Shown here one piece after another: positions 32,277 through 33,264 of a DNA stretch of 33,264 nucleotides. Position numbers and translations under genes: made by a program. The stretch comes from JAADDG01 sp964450755 (GTDB taxonomy: Bacteria; Campylobacterota; Campylobacteria; Campylobacterales; JAADDG01), in assembly GCA_964450755.1 (NCBI GenBank), contig CAYVDJ010000090.1:1-33264 (forward strand), in the 5' to 3' direction. Numbering within the stretch: position 1 is the stretch's first letter; every line of letters starts with the position of its first letter. A model generated the notes under the pieces. It worked only from the letters and a program-made list of their open reading frames with translations. It was not told the DNA's origin and made no database searches.

Positions 32277-33264
32277 ATGAATAAAGAGAGTAAAATTTTT
32301 ATTGCCGGTGGCACTGGACTTGTCGGCAATGCGATCATAAAAAACCTGCTGAAAAAAGGATATACCAATCTCATAGCAAGTAAACACAAAAGAGAAGTAT
32401 CTGACAGTATGGAAAATGTGATATTTTATCCTCTTGATCTGACCAATCAGCAAAATGTAGAATATTTTTTTGAGATGCACAGACCCGAATATGTATTTTT
32501 TGCTGCCGCAAAGGTGGGAGGAATCATCGCAAACAACCGTTATAGGGCGGATTTTATATACAGCAATCTTGTTATACAAAACAATCTTATCCATACAAGT
32601 TATCTCTATAAAGTAAAAAAACTGCTTTTTTTGGGCAGTTCATGTATCTATCCCAAAAATGCTCCCCAACCTATAAAAGAGGAGTATCTTCTGACAAGTC
32701 CTTTGGAATATACCAACGAACCTTATGCCATTGCCAAGATAGCCGGTATAAAAATGTGTGAGAGTTACAATATCCAATACGGCACAAACTTTATCTCCGT
32801 TATGCCTACAAATCTTTACGGAGAAAATGATAATTTTGATCCCGAAACTTCCCATGTACTTCCCGCACTTGTGAGAAAAATCTATCAGGCAAAACTTTTG
32901 GGAGAAAAGAGAGTCGAGATATGGGGAAGCGGCAAACCAAAAAGAGAGTTTTTATACAGTGAGGATATGGCTGATGCCTGTGTATATCTGATGGAAAATG
33001 TGGATTTTAAGGATATCATAAAAAAGGGTATCGGGGAGATAAGAAATACCCATATAAATATCGGTACCGGCAAAGATATAAGCATAAAAGAGTTGGCATA
33101 TCTTATCAAAGATATTATCGGATATGATGGAGAGTTTTATTTCAATACCGATAAACCAGACGGTACAATGAGAAAACTTCTGGATGTAAGCAAAATAAAC
33201 CGGCTTGGATGGAAGTATAAGATCGAGTTGGAAGAGGGGGTTGGAAGGGTTTGTGAGTGGTATG
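32277..33264 (+). CDS. fcl: GDP-L-fucose synthase (C-terminus cut by window edge)
   Basis: At least 329 residues of an NADP-dependent epimerase-reductase that turns GDP-4-keto-6-deoxymannose into GDP-L-fucose. The Rossmann motif is GGTGLVG (11-17); AAAKVGGIIANN is specific for this enzyme. Catalytic residues fit the E. coli numbering with a constant offset of 14: Ser121 and Cys123 in GSSCIYP, Tyr150 and Lys154 in EPYAIAK, and His193 in TSHVLPAL. MPTNLYGENDNFD and the REFLYSEDMADACVYLM region are also diagnostic. The ATG follows AAAGGAAG. Only the last few residues are missing. It may begin a surface-polysaccharide (LPS or glycan) cluster beyond the window. Confidence 0.93.
   Translation, partial: MNKESKIFIAGGTGLVGNAIIKNLLKKGYTNLIASKHKREVSDSMENVIFYPLDLTNQQNVEYFFEMHRPEYVFFAAAKVGGIIANNRYRADFIYSNLVIQNNLIHTSYLYKVKKLLFLGSSCIYPKNAPQPIKEEYLLTSPLEYTNEPYAIAKIAGIKMCESYNIQYGTNFISVMPTNLYGENDNFDPETSHVLPALVRKIYQAKLLGEKRVEIWGSGKPKREFLYSEDMADACVYLMENVDFKDIIKKGIGEIRNTHINIGTGKDISIKELAYLIKDIIGYDGEFYFNTDKPDGTMRKLLDVSKINRLGWKYKIELEEGVGRVCEWY

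Noticed and set aside
32214..33109. Reverse-strand frames in the right-edge region
   Set aside because: The plus strand encodes an unbroken GDP-L-fucose synthase there; the reverse frames are shadows.

Overview
The window is an AT-rich bacterial chromosome segment from a member of the Campylobacterota (Epsilonproteobacteria). Support comes from recalled gene orders rather than a search: an Rrf2 regulator and flhA beside rpsO; htrA with a CprRS/ArsRS-type two-component pair; slyD-fabD-mtnN plus a PP-loop ATPase; aspS-adk-ppa; rpmB beside an HpKchA-like potassium channel; and a SPOR protein near aroE. Promoters are mostly a good TATAAT preceded by T-rich DNA without a clear -35 box, as usual in this phylum. 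TTG starts are common (flhA, sulP, trpE, kch, aspS). Genus cannot be fixed. An anaerobic nucleotide reductase, SulP transporter and complete-looking biosynthetic genes fit a free-living or microaerobic lifestyle.

Layout. 1-2448 (-): flhA, cut at the left edge, preceded by an Rrf2 regulator. 2656-5091 (+): a degenerate GGDEF protein, rpsO and a SulP transporter. 5138-8448 (-): htrA, response regulator and ArsS/CprS-like kinase. 8530-10284 (-): M20 amidohydrolase and YigZ. 10391-13369 (-): anaerobic ribonucleotide reductase, whose glycyl-radical tail appears as a separate 56-residue ORF between nrdD and nrdG. 13445-16542 (-): SPOR protein, trpE, aroE. 16620-20995 (-): slyD, a degenerate sigma54-activator-like protein, fabD, mtnN, a TtcA-like PP-loop protein and an unknown lipoprotein. 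21275-27219 (+): a secreted 21-repeat LVIVD protein, rpmB, potassium channel, argJ and a DUF465 protein. 27281-30924 (-): aspS, adk, a CinA N-domain protein and ppa. 31026-32063 (-): AI-2E family permease. 32277-end (+): GDP-L-fucose synthase, cut at the right edge and perhaps the start of a surface-polysaccharide cluster.

The window is mostly housekeeping DNA in tight operons with ATGA overlaps. I see no mobile elements, tRNA or rRNA genes, or CRISPR arrays, and no gene-free stretch over 300 bases; the largest gap, 20996-21274, holds divergent promoters. The best candidates for something new are the split glycyl-radical reductase, the LVIVD protein with a DUF4214 tail, the sigma54-activator relic in a lipid/SAM-recycling operon, and a response regulator that seems to lack an ordinary start codon.
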